This document shows, in pieces, positions 1-8,241 of a stretch of DNA of 64,000 bases (the first letter of the stretch is position 1; each line of letters opens with the position of its first letter). The notes under the pieces are model-generated. The model worked only from the letters and a program-made list of their open reading frames with translations. It ran no database searches and was not told where the DNA came from. Origin of the DNA: Desulfoscipio geothermicus (GTDB lineage Bacteria; Bacillota; Desulfotomaculia; Desulfotomaculales; Desulfallaceae); contig JAENZP010000006.1 in NCBI GenBank assembly GCA_016841205.1, forward strand, positions 62,001 to 126,000, given 5' to 3'. The position numbers and the translations under genes were made by a program.

Positions 1-864
1 ATGGGAGCAGAAATCCACCTGGACAGTGGTTTTGCGGTGGGCCAAATTTCCCACCGCTTAAAGGGAGCCCGTATTTATTTGGACTTCCCCAGTGTAGGTG
101 CCACCGAAAATATTATGATGGCGGCTTGCCTGGCCGAGGGACAAACTGTACTGGAAAACGTAGCTAAGGAACCCGAGATAGTAGACCTGGCCAACTTTCT
201 TAACTGCCTGGGAGCTAAAGTTCGAGGTGCCGGTACCGATGTTATTAAGGTAGAAGGGGTTTCCAAACTGGGTGGGTGTGTGCGCTATGCTGTTATCCCG
301 GACCGTATTGAGTCCGGCACTTTTATGGTGGCCGCAGCGGCCACCCGGGGGAGTTTGGTGCTTGAGAATGTGATTCCCTTGCACGTGGAACCCATTTGTG
401 CCAAGTTGCGGGAGGCGGGTGTGCAAGTGTATGAGGATGACGATATGCTTACCGTTATTGCCACTGGCGAGTTACATCCTGTGGATATAAAAACGATGCC
501 TTACCCCGGTTTTCCTACCGACATGCAGTCCCAGATGATGGCATTTTTATCTACCATAGAAGGGACCAGTATAATCATAGAGAATATATTTGAAAATCGG
601 TATCAGATCGCAGATGAATTAACAAGAATGGGTGCCAATATCAAGGTAGAAGGACGTATGGCCGTGGTTGAAGGAGTCTCCGGTTTATGCGGCACCAGTA
701 TTAAAGCCACTGATTTGCGCGCCGGAGCGGCTCTGGTAATTGCAGCCCTAGTGGCCCGTGGTAAAACCGAGATATATAATACTCACTTTATTGACCGGGG
801 TTATCACATGTTGGAGGAAAAATTAAGCGGTTTGGGCGTAGAAATCAGAAGGGATCAGGAGTAA
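1..864 (+). CDS. murA: UDP-N-acetylglucosamine 1-carboxyvinyltransferase (MurA), 3' part
   Basis: C-terminal 287 residues of an EPSP-synthase-fold enolpyruvyl transferase; the 5' end lies outside the window, so the first ATG is an internal Met and not the start. MurA transfers enolpyruvate from PEP to UDP-GlcNAc, the first committed cytoplasmic step of peptidoglycan synthesis. Family signatures seen are DFPSVGATENIMMAA, IPDRIESGTFMVAAA, PGFPTDMQSQMMAFLS and ATDLRAGAALVIAALVARG. The catalytic Cys loop would lie upstream and cannot be checked. Full MurA is about 420 residues, so roughly 130 are missing. Whether this is the MurAA or MurAB paralog cannot be decided here. Confidence 0.95.
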   Translation: MGAEIHLDSGFAVGQISHRLKGARIYLDFPSVGATENIMMAACLAEGQTVLENVAKEPEIVDLANFLNCLGAKVRGAGTDVIKVEGVSKLGGCVRYAVIPDRIESGTFMVAAAATRGSLVLENVIPLHVEPICAKLREAGVQVYEDDDMLTVIATGELHPVDIKTMPYPGFPTDMQSQMMAFLSTIEGTSIIIENIFENRYQIADELTRMGANIKVEGRMAVVEGVSGLCGTSIKATDLRAGAALVIAALVARGKTEIYNTHFIDRGYHMLEEKLSGLGVEIRRDQE

Positions 865-1003
865 ATTTTAGTAACTTGTCAATAAAAGCGTAAATAGCAC
901 CTTTTTCTGCTTAGTGAAAGGGGTTGTTCAGAATATCAATGAAAGGAATATTTAGAATAATCATACTCGGTTAGTTTTGGCTAATTTTAGGACGGTGCCT
1001 AAG

Positions 1004-1483
1004 ATGCGGATTGCGGTGGCTGCTGTAGGTAAATTAAAAGAAAAATATTGGCGTGAGGCAATTGCTGAATACAGTAAGCGTCTCAGTGCTTATTGCCGTT
1101 TGGAAATAAGCGAAGTGATCGACGAAGGCTATACTGAGGGGCTTTCGGCAGCGGAAGAGGAAAAAGTAAAACAGCGAGAATGGCAAAAGCTGTTCCGCCT
1201 CCTTCGAGCAGATACTTATCTGGTGGCTTTAGATGTGCAAGGTGAACAGGTGTCTTCTGAGGAACTCGCCGCACGTATGGATAAGCTAACTCTGGGTGGG
1301 CACAGTGATATTACTTTTATAATAGGCGGCAGCCTGGGCTTACCGGACCAGGCTCTCAAACAAGCCCACTGGCGGCTGTCCTTTTCTTACATGACCTTCC
1401 CGCACCAACTCATGCGGGTGGTTTTATTAGAACAAATCTACCGCGCTTTTAAAATATCCCGTGGTGAACCATACCATAAGTAA
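1004..1483 (+). CDS. rlmH: 23S rRNA (pseudouridine-1915-N3)-methyltransferase RlmH
   Basis: A 159-residue SPOUT-family methyltransferase, exactly the usual RlmH length when started at ATG 1004 (an AGGA lies 11 bases upstream). An in-frame TTG at 977 would add nine residues not seen in the family. RlmH methylates pseudouridine 1915 in helix 69 of 23S rRNA using S-adenosylmethionine. Signatures: the N-terminal [16 protein letters not shown], the SAM-binding knot around [12 protein letters not shown], and the C-terminal [20 protein letters not shown] followed by GEPYHK. Stands alone, followed by a strong hairpin terminator. Confidence 0.96.
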   Translation: MRIAVAAVGKLKEKYWREAIAEYSKRLSAYCRLEISEVIDEGYTEGLSAAEEEKVKQREWQKLFRLLRADTYLVALDVQGEQVSSEELAARMDKLTLGGHSDITFIIGGSLGLPDQALKQAHWRLSFSYMTFPHQLMRVVLLEQIYRAFKISRGEPYHK

Positions 1484-1510
1484 CGGCGAAATTTTGAGAA
1501 AATGTAAGAG

Positions 1511-1558
1511 AGAAAGGCCGCAGGAGCGCTAAAATGTGTAACTTCCTACGGCCTTTCT
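1511..1558 (+). terminator. Terminator-like hairpin after rlmH
   Basis: A 10-bp perfect stem (AGAAAGGCCG with CGGCCTTTCT), extended by AGGAG/TTCCT after one mismatch, ends 75 bases after the rlmH stop. The bases after it (ATTTATCTC) are only moderately T-rich. Confidence 0.7.
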
Positions 1559-1746
1559 ATTTATCTCAATTTGTAAAAAAGTTGTTTTTGAGTTTCATGC
1601 GGTCTTGGAAATAAAATAATTCCAATGGCCTCCATGCACAGTTTGTCATTAGTAGTAATTTGCAGTTGGTAGCTAAAGCCATTTCCTCCCGACGTTTTTT
1701 AGACAAAAGCCGGTGCCGCGGAGCCATCGTAATTTCCTACAGTTCC

Positions 1747-1770
1747 ACTTGCCCTCAAACTAGGGCAAGT
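1747..1770. terminator. Short perfect hairpin, function unknown
   Basis: ACTTGCCCT pairs perfectly with AGGGCAAGT across a six-base loop, 52 bases before a small ORF. It could be a terminator or a leader hairpin. The rest of 1559-1800 shows no gene I can support. Confidence 0.4.
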
Positions 1771-1821
1771 TCTTGGCAAAACTGTTGAAGAATTATTTTA
1801 TTTTGAGGAGGAAATTGAAAG

Positions 1822-1896
1822 ATGAAGAAGCCCAAAATTACCCCGGTAATAGCTGCTGCTTTAGGTAACAAAGGGATCATCAAATCCTATCGATAG
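1822..1896 (+). CDS. Possible 24-residue peptide
   Basis: ATG follows a full Shine-Dalgarno (GAGGAGGAA, 10 bases upstream). The reading frame encodes a basic 24-residue peptide: MKKPKITPVIAAALG at the start and IIKSYR at the end. It has no signal peptide and no Cys. I do not recognise a family. It may be a real small protein or the 5' stub of a lost gene. It sits between two hairpins and upstream of a separate sigma-A promoter. Confidence 0.3.
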   Translation: MKKPKITPVIAAALGNKGIIKSYR

Positions 1897-1934
1897 CTGC
1901 ACACTTTATCATTTTTAGACGAATTTTGACAGCA

Positions 1935-1963
1935 TTGACAAAAGCTCGACAGTGTATTATTCT
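1935..1963 (+). promoter_or_regulatory. Sigma-A promoter for the DUF2294 gene leader
   Basis: TTGACA (1935-1940), 17-base spacer, TATTCT (1958-1963): a near-consensus vegetative promoter. Transcription from about 1970 would make a leader of about 155 bases that contains the first copy of the two-hairpin element. Confidence 0.7.
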
Positions 1964-2013
1964 ATATGAAAAGAATTTTATTTTAAAATTTTTGTGGGTA
2001 GGCTAAAGAAAAA

Positions 2014-2095
2014 CCTTCGGGTGGTTCGCAGAAGACCGATGTTATCTAGGGAAACTCTGATCAGATTATCCCTTAATAAAATTGGTCTTATCTCA
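2014..2095 (+). promoter_or_regulatory. Two-hairpin leader element, copy 1
   Basis: Small hairpin (CTTC/GAAG) with the loop core GGGTGGTTCG, running directly into a long imperfect stem (2032-2052 with 2069-2089) and then a T-rich tail. The same element recurs at 2589-2672 with the loop kept and stem bases changed, including one paired double substitution (T2040-A2081 versus G2615-C2655). It lies between a strong promoter and the DUF2294 start, the place of a transcription attenuator or riboswitch. It matches no riboswitch class I can recall. Confidence 0.55.
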
Positions 2096-2127
2096 TTTAA
2101 TGTTGACAAACTTTGGGGGCGAATTGG

Positions 2128-2535
2128 ATGGGGGATAACTTAAACAGCGCATACAAAAGAGAAAAAGTTGAACCTAAGCTTAGCGAGCAGCAACGCAAAA
2201 AGTTGCAGCATGAATTTAAAATACATATGGAGCAATATTTTAAACAAATATTAGGTAAAGGTGTTGACTATACCAAGGTTACTATTTGCGAGGATATGCT
2301 GATTATCCGGGGGGAAGGTTTTTTAACGGAGCCGGAAAAGTTTATTGCCCAGACCCACTTGGGCAGGAGAACGATCAGGGCATCAAGATCTCACGTAGCA
2401 ATGCAGCACTGGCATGACAACATAAGATATTTTGAGGAAAAATTAAACGCCAAGGTAATCCATAATATTGGCGGCATGGAACCGGATAGGGATTTTTGGA
2501 TTAATATTATGGTTTTTGACCGTTGTTTAACTTAA
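2128..2535 (+). CDS. DUF2294 / MpsC-like protein
   Basis: A soluble 135-residue protein from ATG 2128, with a GGGGGC ribosome site upstream; an in-frame TTG at 2113 would add five residues. The pattern GKGVDYTKVTICEDMLIIRGEGFLT..E, then R..I.ASRS and a C-terminal D..FWINIMVFDRCL matches the DUF2294 family, whose Staphylococcus member MpsC belongs to a membrane-potential-generating system. No mpsA or mpsB partner is visible, so a bioenergetic role cannot be claimed. It stands alone behind its own promoter and leader element. Family fit is by memory of the motif only. Confidence 0.65.
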   Translation: MGDNLNSAYKREKVEPKLSEQQRKKLQHEFKIHMEQYFKQILGKGVDYTKVTICEDMLIIRGEGFLTEPEKFIAQTHLGRRTIRASRSHVAMQHWHDNIRYFEEKLNAKVIHNIGGMEPDRDFWINIMVFDRCLT

Positions 2536-2588
2536 CTTAGTACATTGGCTAATTAAATAGAAAATATACTTGGTGGACTTAAAAAAAA

Positions 2589-2672
2589 CTTTCGGGTGGT
2601 TCGCGGAAGACCAAGGTTATTAAGGGAAACGCAGGTAGATTGTCCCTTAATAACCTTGGTCTTTCTTTTTTA
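2589..2672 (+). promoter_or_regulatory. Two-hairpin leader element, copy 2, with perfect 21-bp terminator stem
   Basis: First hairpin: CTTTCG (2589-2594) pairs with CGGAAG (2604-2609) around the nine-base loop GGTGGTTCG. Second hairpin: 2607-2627 pairs perfectly over 21 bp with 2643-2663, with a 15-base loop, followed by a run of T. The last three bases of hairpin 1 also start hairpin 2, so the two folds compete, as in an attenuator. It ends 90 bases before the alcohol dehydrogenase start. It could also simply terminate the DUF2294 transcript. Confidence 0.6.
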
Positions 2673-2761
2673 GTCAGAAAATGGGGATTAGGCTTATAAC
2701 AATTATTAAATGCACAAATAACCATGCAATGTTAAATAAAACAAAAAGGAGGAAAACAAAT

Positions 2762-3817
2762 ATGTCAGACACTATGAAAGCCTTGGTTTACCGCGGCCCG
2801 GAAAGGATCGGTTTGGAGGATGTGCCGGTACCTAAAATTATCCAGCCAGATGACGCCATTGTAAGGGTTACCACATCTACTATTTGTGGGACAGATATTC
2901 ATATCTGGCATGGCGGCATGCGGGAAGTTGAGCCCGGCAGAATAATTGGCCATGAGTTTGTGGGGGAAGTTGTAGAAGTAGGACCTGCAGTCAGAAACGC
3001 TAAAGTGGGGGATAAAGTTGCCGTTTCTTGTGTTACACAGTGTGGTGAATGCTTCTATTGCGTCCGCGGTATTTATTCGCATTGCACCACCGGCAGCTGG
3101 ATTTTCGGCTATATGATTGACGGCTGCCAGGCAGAATATGTTAAAGTTCCCCATGCTAACCTGGGGATGTTTGAGATACCAGATGGCTTGACTGAGGAAA
3201 ATGTACTATTCGTAGGTGACATTTTATCAACTGGTTACTTCGGTGCGGAAAATGCTGCGATTGAACCAGGGGATGTCGTAGCGGTGATGGGTTGCGGGCC
3301 TGTGGGTATGTGCGTCATGACAACAGCCAGGTTATGGGGACCTTCTAAAATAGTCGCTGTTGATATCAACCAGCAAAGGTTGGATGTTGCATTAGCTCAA
3401 GGTATTGCTGATGTTGCAGTCAACCCCTTGAATGGAGATGCCGTCGAACAAATCAAAGAATTGACCGGGGGTAGGGGAGCTGACAGAACTATTGAAGCCA
3501 ATGGTTTTAAAGCAACCTATGATATGGCCATCGATGCTGTAAGGCCAGGTGGTAACGTTTCCCTTATCGGCGTATTTGAAAAACCCCAGGAACTTGCTAT
3601 GAACACGCTATGGATAAAGAACATTAAAATTAGTATGGGTCTGGTTAATGCCAACCGCATTCCGGAATTAATCAAACTGATTCAAGCAGGGAAAATCAGC
3701 ACCGACTTCCTGATTACCCACCGGGCTCCCTTAAATGATATAGTCACCGGTTACGATGTGTTTGGCAATAAGAAAGACAACTGCTTGAAATGGGTCATAA
3801 CTCCTTATCAGAGATAA
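2762..3817 (+). CDS. Zinc-dependent alcohol dehydrogenase (MDR family)
   Basis: 351 residues from ATG 2762, with the ribosome site AAGGAGG eight bases upstream. The frame is open further upstream, but those codons lie between leader hairpin and SD. Medium-chain NAD(P)-dependent dehydrogenase: catalytic zinc ligands in TICGTDIH and the GHE of IIGHEFVGEV, a structural-zinc Cys cluster CGECFYCVRGIYSHC, and the Rossmann motif VMGCGPVGMCVM followed by VDINQQRLDVA. The structural-zinc loop separates it from the zinc-poor Thermoanaerobacter-type secondary ADH, though the rest is similar. Substrate is not decidable; short-chain primary or secondary alcohols are likely. Probably controlled by the leader element just upstream. 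Confidence 0.9.
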   Translation: MSDTMKALVYRGPERIGLEDVPVPKIIQPDDAIVRVTTSTICGTDIHIWHGGMREVEPGRIIGHEFVGEVVEVGPAVRNAKVGDKVAVSCVTQCGECFYCVRGIYSHCTTGSWIFGYMIDGCQAEYVKVPHANLGMFEIPDGLTEENVLFVGDILSTGYFGAENAAIEPGDVVAVMGCGPVGMCVMTTARLWGPSKIVAVDINQQRLDVALAQGIADVAVNPLNGDAVEQIKELTGGRGADRTIEANGFKATYDMAIDAVRPGGNVSLIGVFEKPQELAMNTLWIKNIKISMGLVNANRIPELIKLIQAGKISTDFLITHRAPLNDIVTGYDVFGNKKDNCLKWVITPYQR

Positions 3818-3844
3818 GTAAAAATATAAGCTTAAAAAAGGGCC

Positions 3845-3871
3845 GCACAATGAGTTTATAGTTCGTTGTGC
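3845..3871 (+). terminator. Hairpin after the alcohol dehydrogenase
   Basis: GCACAATGA pairs with TCGTTGTGC (nine pairs, one wobble) around a nine-base loop, 28 bases after the stop codon. There is no strong T run, so it may be a stabilising 3' hairpin. Confidence 0.45.
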
Positions 3872-3954
3872 AGTCATTAATAAATGAGTTTGGAAATTGT
3901 CATTAATAGTTGAAGATAATATTGTGCACATGTTTTAAATATAAGGTGATATTT

Positions 3955-4026
3955 ATGAAGGAACATCAACAGTATTTTTATCAAAATATGATAGCAAAGA
4001 TCAAGAGTTGGTTATTAAATTTATAG
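3955..4026 (+). CDS. Possible 23-residue upstream peptide
   Basis: ATG with AAGGTGAT upstream. It encodes a 23-residue peptide starting MKEHQQYFYQNM and ending WLLNL. Its TAG stop overlaps the GGAGG ribosome site of the tandem-repeat protein gene, an arrangement that could couple translation. No family recognised; it may be chance. Confidence 0.25.
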   Translation: MKEHQQYFYQNMIAKIKSWLLNL

Positions 4027-4038
4027 GAGGTTCTTATT

Positions 4039-4443
4039 ATGAAAAGATGGCGTGGCGACGTAGGCAGCTATATACATGAGCGGAATACGGCATCGGAGAA
4101 GAACCCCAACTGGGTTAACGAACTGCTTGATTATTATTTCCCCGACAACGAAAAAATAGACCTGGCCCGCGGGAAAACCAGAAATAATTTTGATATAATG
4201 ATAACCTCCGGTCCAGACCTTGTGTGGTCTGGCGACATATGCGGCTATGTACATGAGGGGTATGCGGAAACGGACAAGAGCCCCAACTGGGTTAACGAAT
4301 TGATTGATTATTATTTCCCCGATAAAGAAACAATAGACCTGGCCCGTGGGAAAACCAGAATTAATTTCAGATTTTGGAGATTGGAACAGCCTTCTAAAAA
4401 GGTATTTCCCAGAAGATTAATTTGCGGTAAATTGGTGGGCTAA
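4039..4443 (+). CDS. Small protein made of two tandem repeats, unknown function
   Basis: 134 residues behind a perfect TAGGAGG. The sequence holds two copies of a roughly 47-residue unit spaced 59 residues apart. Each has a G-D...Y.HE entry, then PNWVNEL.DYYFPD and E.IDLARGKTR.NF; about two-thirds of the unit is identical between copies. The C-terminus is basic (KKVFPRR, then CGKLVG). No signal peptide or membrane segment. I do not recognise the family. The near-invariant aromatic/acidic core followed by ARGKTR suggests a ligand- or nucleic-acid-binding unit, but that is speculation. Confidence 0.7.
   Translation: MKRWRGDVGSYIHERNTASEKNPNWVNELLDYYFPDNEKIDLARGKTRNNFDIMITSGPDLVWSGDICGYVHEGYAETDKSPNWVNELIDYYFPDKETIDLARGKTRINFRFWRLEQPSKKVFPRRLICGKLVG
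4054..4372 (+). repeat. In-frame tandem duplication (period 177 bases)
   Basis: The GGCGAC at 4054 recurs at 4231 and the two units stay aligned without a gap to the end of the second. Long identical tracts are shared (for example CCCCAACTGGGTTAACGAA and GATTATTATTTCCCCGA). The nucleotide similarity points to a fairly recent duplication within the gene. Confidence 0.8.
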
Positions 4444-4533
4444 AGCTAGTTCACACCGTCCTTATTTAATAACAGTATAAAAAATAAGATAGGTTAAATA
4501 ATAATAGCACAAATGTACAGGAGGTGAATCGCA

Positions 4534-5016
4534 TTGGTATTTAACATATCCCAGAAAGAAAACATGTTGTTTCAAGATCAACAGAAACACGAAGAAATGT
4601 GTGTACAAAAGTATCAAAACTACGCCCAGCAGGCTCAGGATCCCCAACTTAAACAGCTGTTTAATTCGTTGGCCCAACAAGAACAACAGCATTTGAATTC
4701 TGTAAATCAGCTGTTAAATGGTCAGATTCCAAATCTACAACAAAGTCAACAAAATCAGAACCAGGGTCAAAGCCAATATACACAAGCAGTTGCTCAAAAC
4801 AATACTCAAGGCATAGCAAGCCAAAATGATATTGGGATGTGTAACGATATGCTGGTAACCGAAAAATATATTTCCGGTGCTTACGATAACACAATTTTCG
4901 AATGTACAAATGCGGGTGCTCGGCAGGTATTAAACCACATCCAAAAAGAAGAGCAGCAACATGGCGAGGCTCTTTTTAATTATTTACAAAGCCAAGGGAT
5001 GTATAATGTGCAGTAA
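4534..5016 (+). CDS. Spore coat protein, CotF-like (ferritin-like fold)
   Basis: 160 residues from a TTG start nine bases after AGGAGGTG. Two predicted helical halves typical of the coat F family (residues about 1-68 and 98-158) carry E-E..H and EEQQH motifs; between them is a Gln/Asn-rich linker (about 69-97). These small proteins are part of the spore coat or spore-associated layers in Bacillus and Clostridia. The reading frame is followed directly by a perfect terminator, so it is a single-gene unit. Metal-binding ferritin residues are not convincingly complete, so an enzymatic role is not proposed. Confidence 0.8.
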   Translation: MVFNISQKENMLFQDQQKHEEMCVQKYQNYAQQAQDPQLKQLFNSLAQQEQQHLNSVNQLLNGQIPNLQQSQQNQNQGQSQYTQAVAQNNTQGIASQNDIGMCNDMLVTEKYISGAYDNTIFECTNAGARQVLNHIQKEEQQHGEALFNYLQSQGMYNVQ

Positions 5017-5033
5017 ATAGTTTTAAAAAAGTC

Positions 5034-5061
5034 AAGCCCAGGAAAAATTCCTGGGCTTTTC
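5034..5061 (+). terminator. Rho-independent terminator after the coat gene
   Basis: AAGCCCAGGAA pairs perfectly with TTCCTGGGCTT (11 bp, three-base loop), followed by TTTCC. Confidence 0.9.
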
Positions 5062-5167
5062 CTATTGTTTAGGTGATGAACCCCACCCCCTTGCTCTTTT
5101 CTGGTAAACGGAGATGTTGTATAATGTACAAATACGAAAATTGCCAGGGAAAGGGGAGTTGGTTATC

Positions 5168-6382
5168 ATGGGAGAAAAAATTCAAATGATCGTTCCATTA
5201 GTAGAAATGGACGGAGACGAAATGACCAGGGTAATCTGGCAGGATATCAAAGAGGTTTTATTAACTCCTTACATAGACTTAAATACAGACTATTATGATC
5301 TGGAGCTTAAGAAGCGGGATGAAACAGACGATCGGATTACGGTGGAAGCTGCTGAGGCTACTAAAAAATACGGTGTGGCGGTCAAATGCGCTACCATTAC
5401 CCCCAATGCCCAGCGGGTTGAGGAATATAACCTGAAACAGATGTGGAAAAGCCCTAACGGAACTATACGTGCAATTCTGGATGGCACGGTCTTTCGCACG
5501 CCTATAATTGTCAAGAATATAAAGCCCTTTATTAAAACCTGGGAGAAACCCATCACCATAGCTAGGCATGCTTATGGCGATGTTTACAAGGGTGTTGAGA
5601 TGAAAATTAAAGGGAAAGGGCGGGCTGAGATTGTTTTTACAGGGCAAGACGGACATGTAGATAGAGAGGTTATTCACGATTTTGCCGGTTCCGGTATTGT
5701 CATGGCTATGCATAACCTGGATGAGTCCATTGAGAGTTTCGCCAGGTCATGCTTTAACTACGCGCTGGGCCAAAAGCAGGACTTGTGGTTTGCCACAAAA
5801 GACACTATTTCTAAAACATACGACCATAACTTTAAAGATGTTTTTCAAGACGTTTATGACAGGGAGTATCAGGATAAATTTACAGCAGCGGGAATTGAAT
5901 ATTTCTATACACTTATTGATGACGCTGTGGCTAGAGTGGTGCGCAGTTCGGGTGGCTTTATCTGGGCTTGTAAAAATTATGACGGTGATGTGATGTCGGA
6001 CATGGTGGCCACTGCCTTTGGCAGCTTGGCCATGATGACTTCGGTTTTAGTTTCGCCCGATGGTTGTTATGAGTACGAAGCGGCCCATGGGACGGTAACC
6101 AGGCATTATTATCAATACCTCCAAGGTGAAAAAACTTCAACCAATCCTGTGGCCACTTTATTTGCCTGGACAGGCGCATTGAGAAAAAGAGGCGAGCTGG
6201 ACGGCAACCCCGGTTTAGTTCAATTTGCCGGTGATTTGGAACAAGCAGCCTTAAACACAATAGAAGAAGGAATAATGACCAAAGATTTGGCTTTGCTTGC
6301 AGAAGGGGAAAAGAAGATAGTCAATACCCGAGAATTTTTACAAGAAGTTAATGTGCGTTTGGGGCATAGTTTTGGTATCTGA
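5168..6382 (+). CDS. icd: Isocitrate dehydrogenase, NADP-dependent, eukaryote-like dimeric type
   Basis: 404 residues from ATG 5168 (AGGGGAG upstream). An in-frame ATG at 5114 lies upstream of a TATAAT at 5120-5125, so it is unlikely to be transcribed. Converts isocitrate to 2-oxoglutarate and CO2 with NADP reduction. Subfamily II signatures: [15 protein letters not shown], substrate loop [29 protein letters not shown], the metal/catalytic region [18 protein letters not shown] and [21 protein letters not shown], and [12 protein letters not shown] for coenzyme binding. In sulfate reducers this enzyme can work in complete acetyl oxidation or only in glutamate synthesis; the window does not decide which. 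Confidence 0.95.
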   Translation: MGEKIQMIVPLVEMDGDEMTRVIWQDIKEVLLTPYIDLNTDYYDLELKKRDETDDRITVEAAEATKKYGVAVKCATITPNAQRVEEYNLKQMWKSPNGTIRAILDGTVFRTPIIVKNIKPFIKTWEKPITIARHAYGDVYKGVEMKIKGKGRAEIVFTGQDGHVDREVIHDFAGSGIVMAMHNLDESIESFARSCFNYALGQKQDLWFATKDTISKTYDHNFKDVFQDVYDREYQDKFTAAGIEYFYTLIDDAVARVVRSSGGFIWACKNYDGDVMSDMVATAFGSLAMMTSVLVSPDGCYEYEAAHGTVTRHYYQYLQGEKTSTNPVATLFAWTGALRKRGELDGNPGLVQFAGDLEQAALNTIEEGIMTKDLALLAEGEKKIVNTREFLQEVNVRLGHSFGI

Positions 6383-6484
6383 TTAGTCGGACGACATAAT
6401 TGAAAGCCTTTTTGGTTAATATATGGAAATATAAACCAGTTTATTGCGCAATTCTACGATCCTGTTCAAGGAGGAAATAAAAGT

Positions 6485-8176
6485 ATGATGGACCCGAATA
6501 ATGAATTGCCCAACAGTACAAATTTTATTCAAAGCATCATTAATGAGGATTTGAAAAGAAATAAAAATGATAGTCGGGTACACACCAGATTTCCACCCGA
6601 ACCAAACGGGTATCTGCATATTGGACATGCCAAATCAATTTGTTTGAATTTCGGCTTGGCTGAAGCATACCATGGCTTATGCAACCTGCGATTCGACGAT
6701 ACCAACCCAACCAAAGAGGAAGTCGAATATGTCGATTCCATTATGGCTGATGTTAGATGGCTGGGCTTTGACTGGGGTGACCGGTTGTTTTATGCCTCAG
6801 GTTATTTCGAGAAACTCTATGAATACGCCCTTGATTTAATCAAAGCGGGCAAAGCCTATGTCTGTGATTTGAATGCTGAGCAAATCAGGGAGTATCGAGG
6901 CACGCTGACAGAGCCGGGGAAGAACAGTCCCTACCGTAACCGTTCGATCGAGGAAAACCTGGATTTATTTCAGAGAATGGGGGCAGGCCAATTCCCGGAT
7001 GGATCCCGGGTGCTGCGGGCGAAAATAGATATGTCGTCACCTAATATAAATATGCGTGATCCGGTGCTGTATCGCATTCAGCGGGCCAATCATCATCGCA
7101 CAGGCGATAAGTGGTGCATCTATCCCATGTACGATTATGCTCACCCTTTATCTGATGCTATTGAGGGAGTAACCCATTCCATCTGCACTCTGGAGTTTGA
7201 AGATCACCGGCCGCTGTATGATTGGGTGCTGGATAATGTGGCCGTTCCATGCCACCCGCAGCAAATTGAGTTTGCCCGGCTCAACCTCAGCTATACCGTG
7301 ATGAGCAAACGTAAACTCCGGGCATTGGTGGAGCAAGGGATTGTCAATGGATGGGACGACCCGCGTATGCCTACCATATCGGGTTTGCGCAGGCGCGGTT
7401 ATACACCGGAAGCTATCCGGGACTTTTGTGAGCGGATCGGTGTAGCCAAAAGCAATAGTTTTGTTGATATAGCCATGCTTGAACATAGTATCCGGGAGGA
7501 TTTAAATACCCGGGCACCTCGAGTGATGGCGGTGCTGCGACCCCTTAAAGTAATTATTGATAATTACCCGGAAGACCAAGTGGAAATGCTGGATGCCGAG
7601 AATAATGCCGAGCATCCTGAAATGGGCTCTCGGCAGGTGCCCTTTGCACGGGCACTGTATATAGAACAGGATGATTTCCGGGAAGATCCGCCCAAGAAAT
7701 TCTTCCGCCTGGCCCCGGGCCGTGAAGTACGGCTTAAACACGCTTATATAATCAAGTGTGAGCGAGTGGTTAAGGACGAGCAAACCGGTCAGGTATTGGA
7801 ACTGCACTGTACTTATGATCCCGATACGCGCAGCGGCATGAGTAATGAGACGCGCAAGGTAAAGGGTACGCTGCACTGGGTTTCGGCCGCACATGCAGTT
7901 AAAGCTGAAGTGCGTTTGTATGATCATCTATTTATAAAGGAAAACCCGGAGGAAGACGAAGATTTTAGGGCCAATTTAAATCCCGGCTCGCAGGAGGTAT
8001 TGACCAACTGCTTGGTGGAACCAAGCCTGGCGGAGGTACAGCCGGGGAACCGGTACCAGTTTTTAAGACAAGGCTATTTTTGCGTTGATACGGATGCAAC
8101 TGCCGGTTATCCGGTGTTTAACCGGGTAGTTTCATTAAAGGATTCCTGGGCTAAAATACAAAAAGCAGGGCAATAA
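6485..8176 (+). CDS. glnS: Glutaminyl-tRNA synthetase
   Basis: 563-residue class I synthetase with [17 protein letters not shown] (HIGH motif, residues about 45-48), [14 protein letters not shown], and [13 protein letters not shown] as the KMSKS-equivalent, followed by the two beta-barrel anticodon-binding domains. Charges tRNA-Gln directly; the DDTNP motif with LCNLRF is typical of GlnRS and not of bacterial GluRS. ATG 6485 and ATG 6488 both fit the AAGGAGG site. Many Firmicutes make Gln-tRNA by amidation instead, so a bona fide GlnRS here is a lineage trait that may reflect old transfer. Shares a bidirectional terminator with hflX. Confidence 0.95.
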   Translation: MMDPNNELPNSTNFIQSIINEDLKRNKNDSRVHTRFPPEPNGYLHIGHAKSICLNFGLAEAYHGLCNLRFDDTNPTKEEVEYVDSIMADVRWLGFDWGDRLFYASGYFEKLYEYALDLIKAGKAYVCDLNAEQIREYRGTLTEPGKNSPYRNRSIEENLDLFQRMGAGQFPDGSRVLRAKIDMSSPNINMRDPVLYRIQRANHHRTGDKWCIYPMYDYAHPLSDAIEGVTHSICTLEFEDHRPLYDWVLDNVAVPCHPQQIEFARLNLSYTVMSKRKLRALVEQGIVNGWDDPRMPTISGLRRRGYTPEAIRDFCERIGVAKSNSFVDIAMLEHSIREDLNTRAPRVMAVLRPLKVIIDNYPEDQVEMLDAENNAEHPEMGSRQVPFARALYIEQDDFREDPPKKFFRLAPGREVRLKHAYIIKCERVVKDEQTGQVLELHCTYDPDTRSGMSNETRKVKGTLHWVSAAHAVKAEVRLYDHLFIKENPEEDEDFRANLNPGSQEVLTNCLVEPSLAEVQPGNRYQFLRQGYFCVDTDATAGYPVFNRVVSLKDSWAKIQKAGQ

Positions 8177-8195
8177 TTAGTTTAGAATGATTAAT

Positions 8196-8238
8196 AAAGG
8201 GCTTCTCCATGCAGATAGCAAAGGAGAGGCCCTTTTAT
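8196..8238. terminator. Bidirectional terminator between glnS and hflX
   Basis: AAAGGGCTTCTCC pairs with GGAGAGGCCCTTT (13 pairs, one wobble) and is followed by TTTATTG on the plus strand. It separates the convergent genes glnS (+) and hflX (-). Confidence 0.85.
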
Positions 8239-8241
8239 TGT

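Noticed and set aside
1566-1682. 38-residue minus-strand frame near the rlmH terminator
   Set aside because: GGGAGG is only two to three bases from its ATG, and the sequence lacks protein character.
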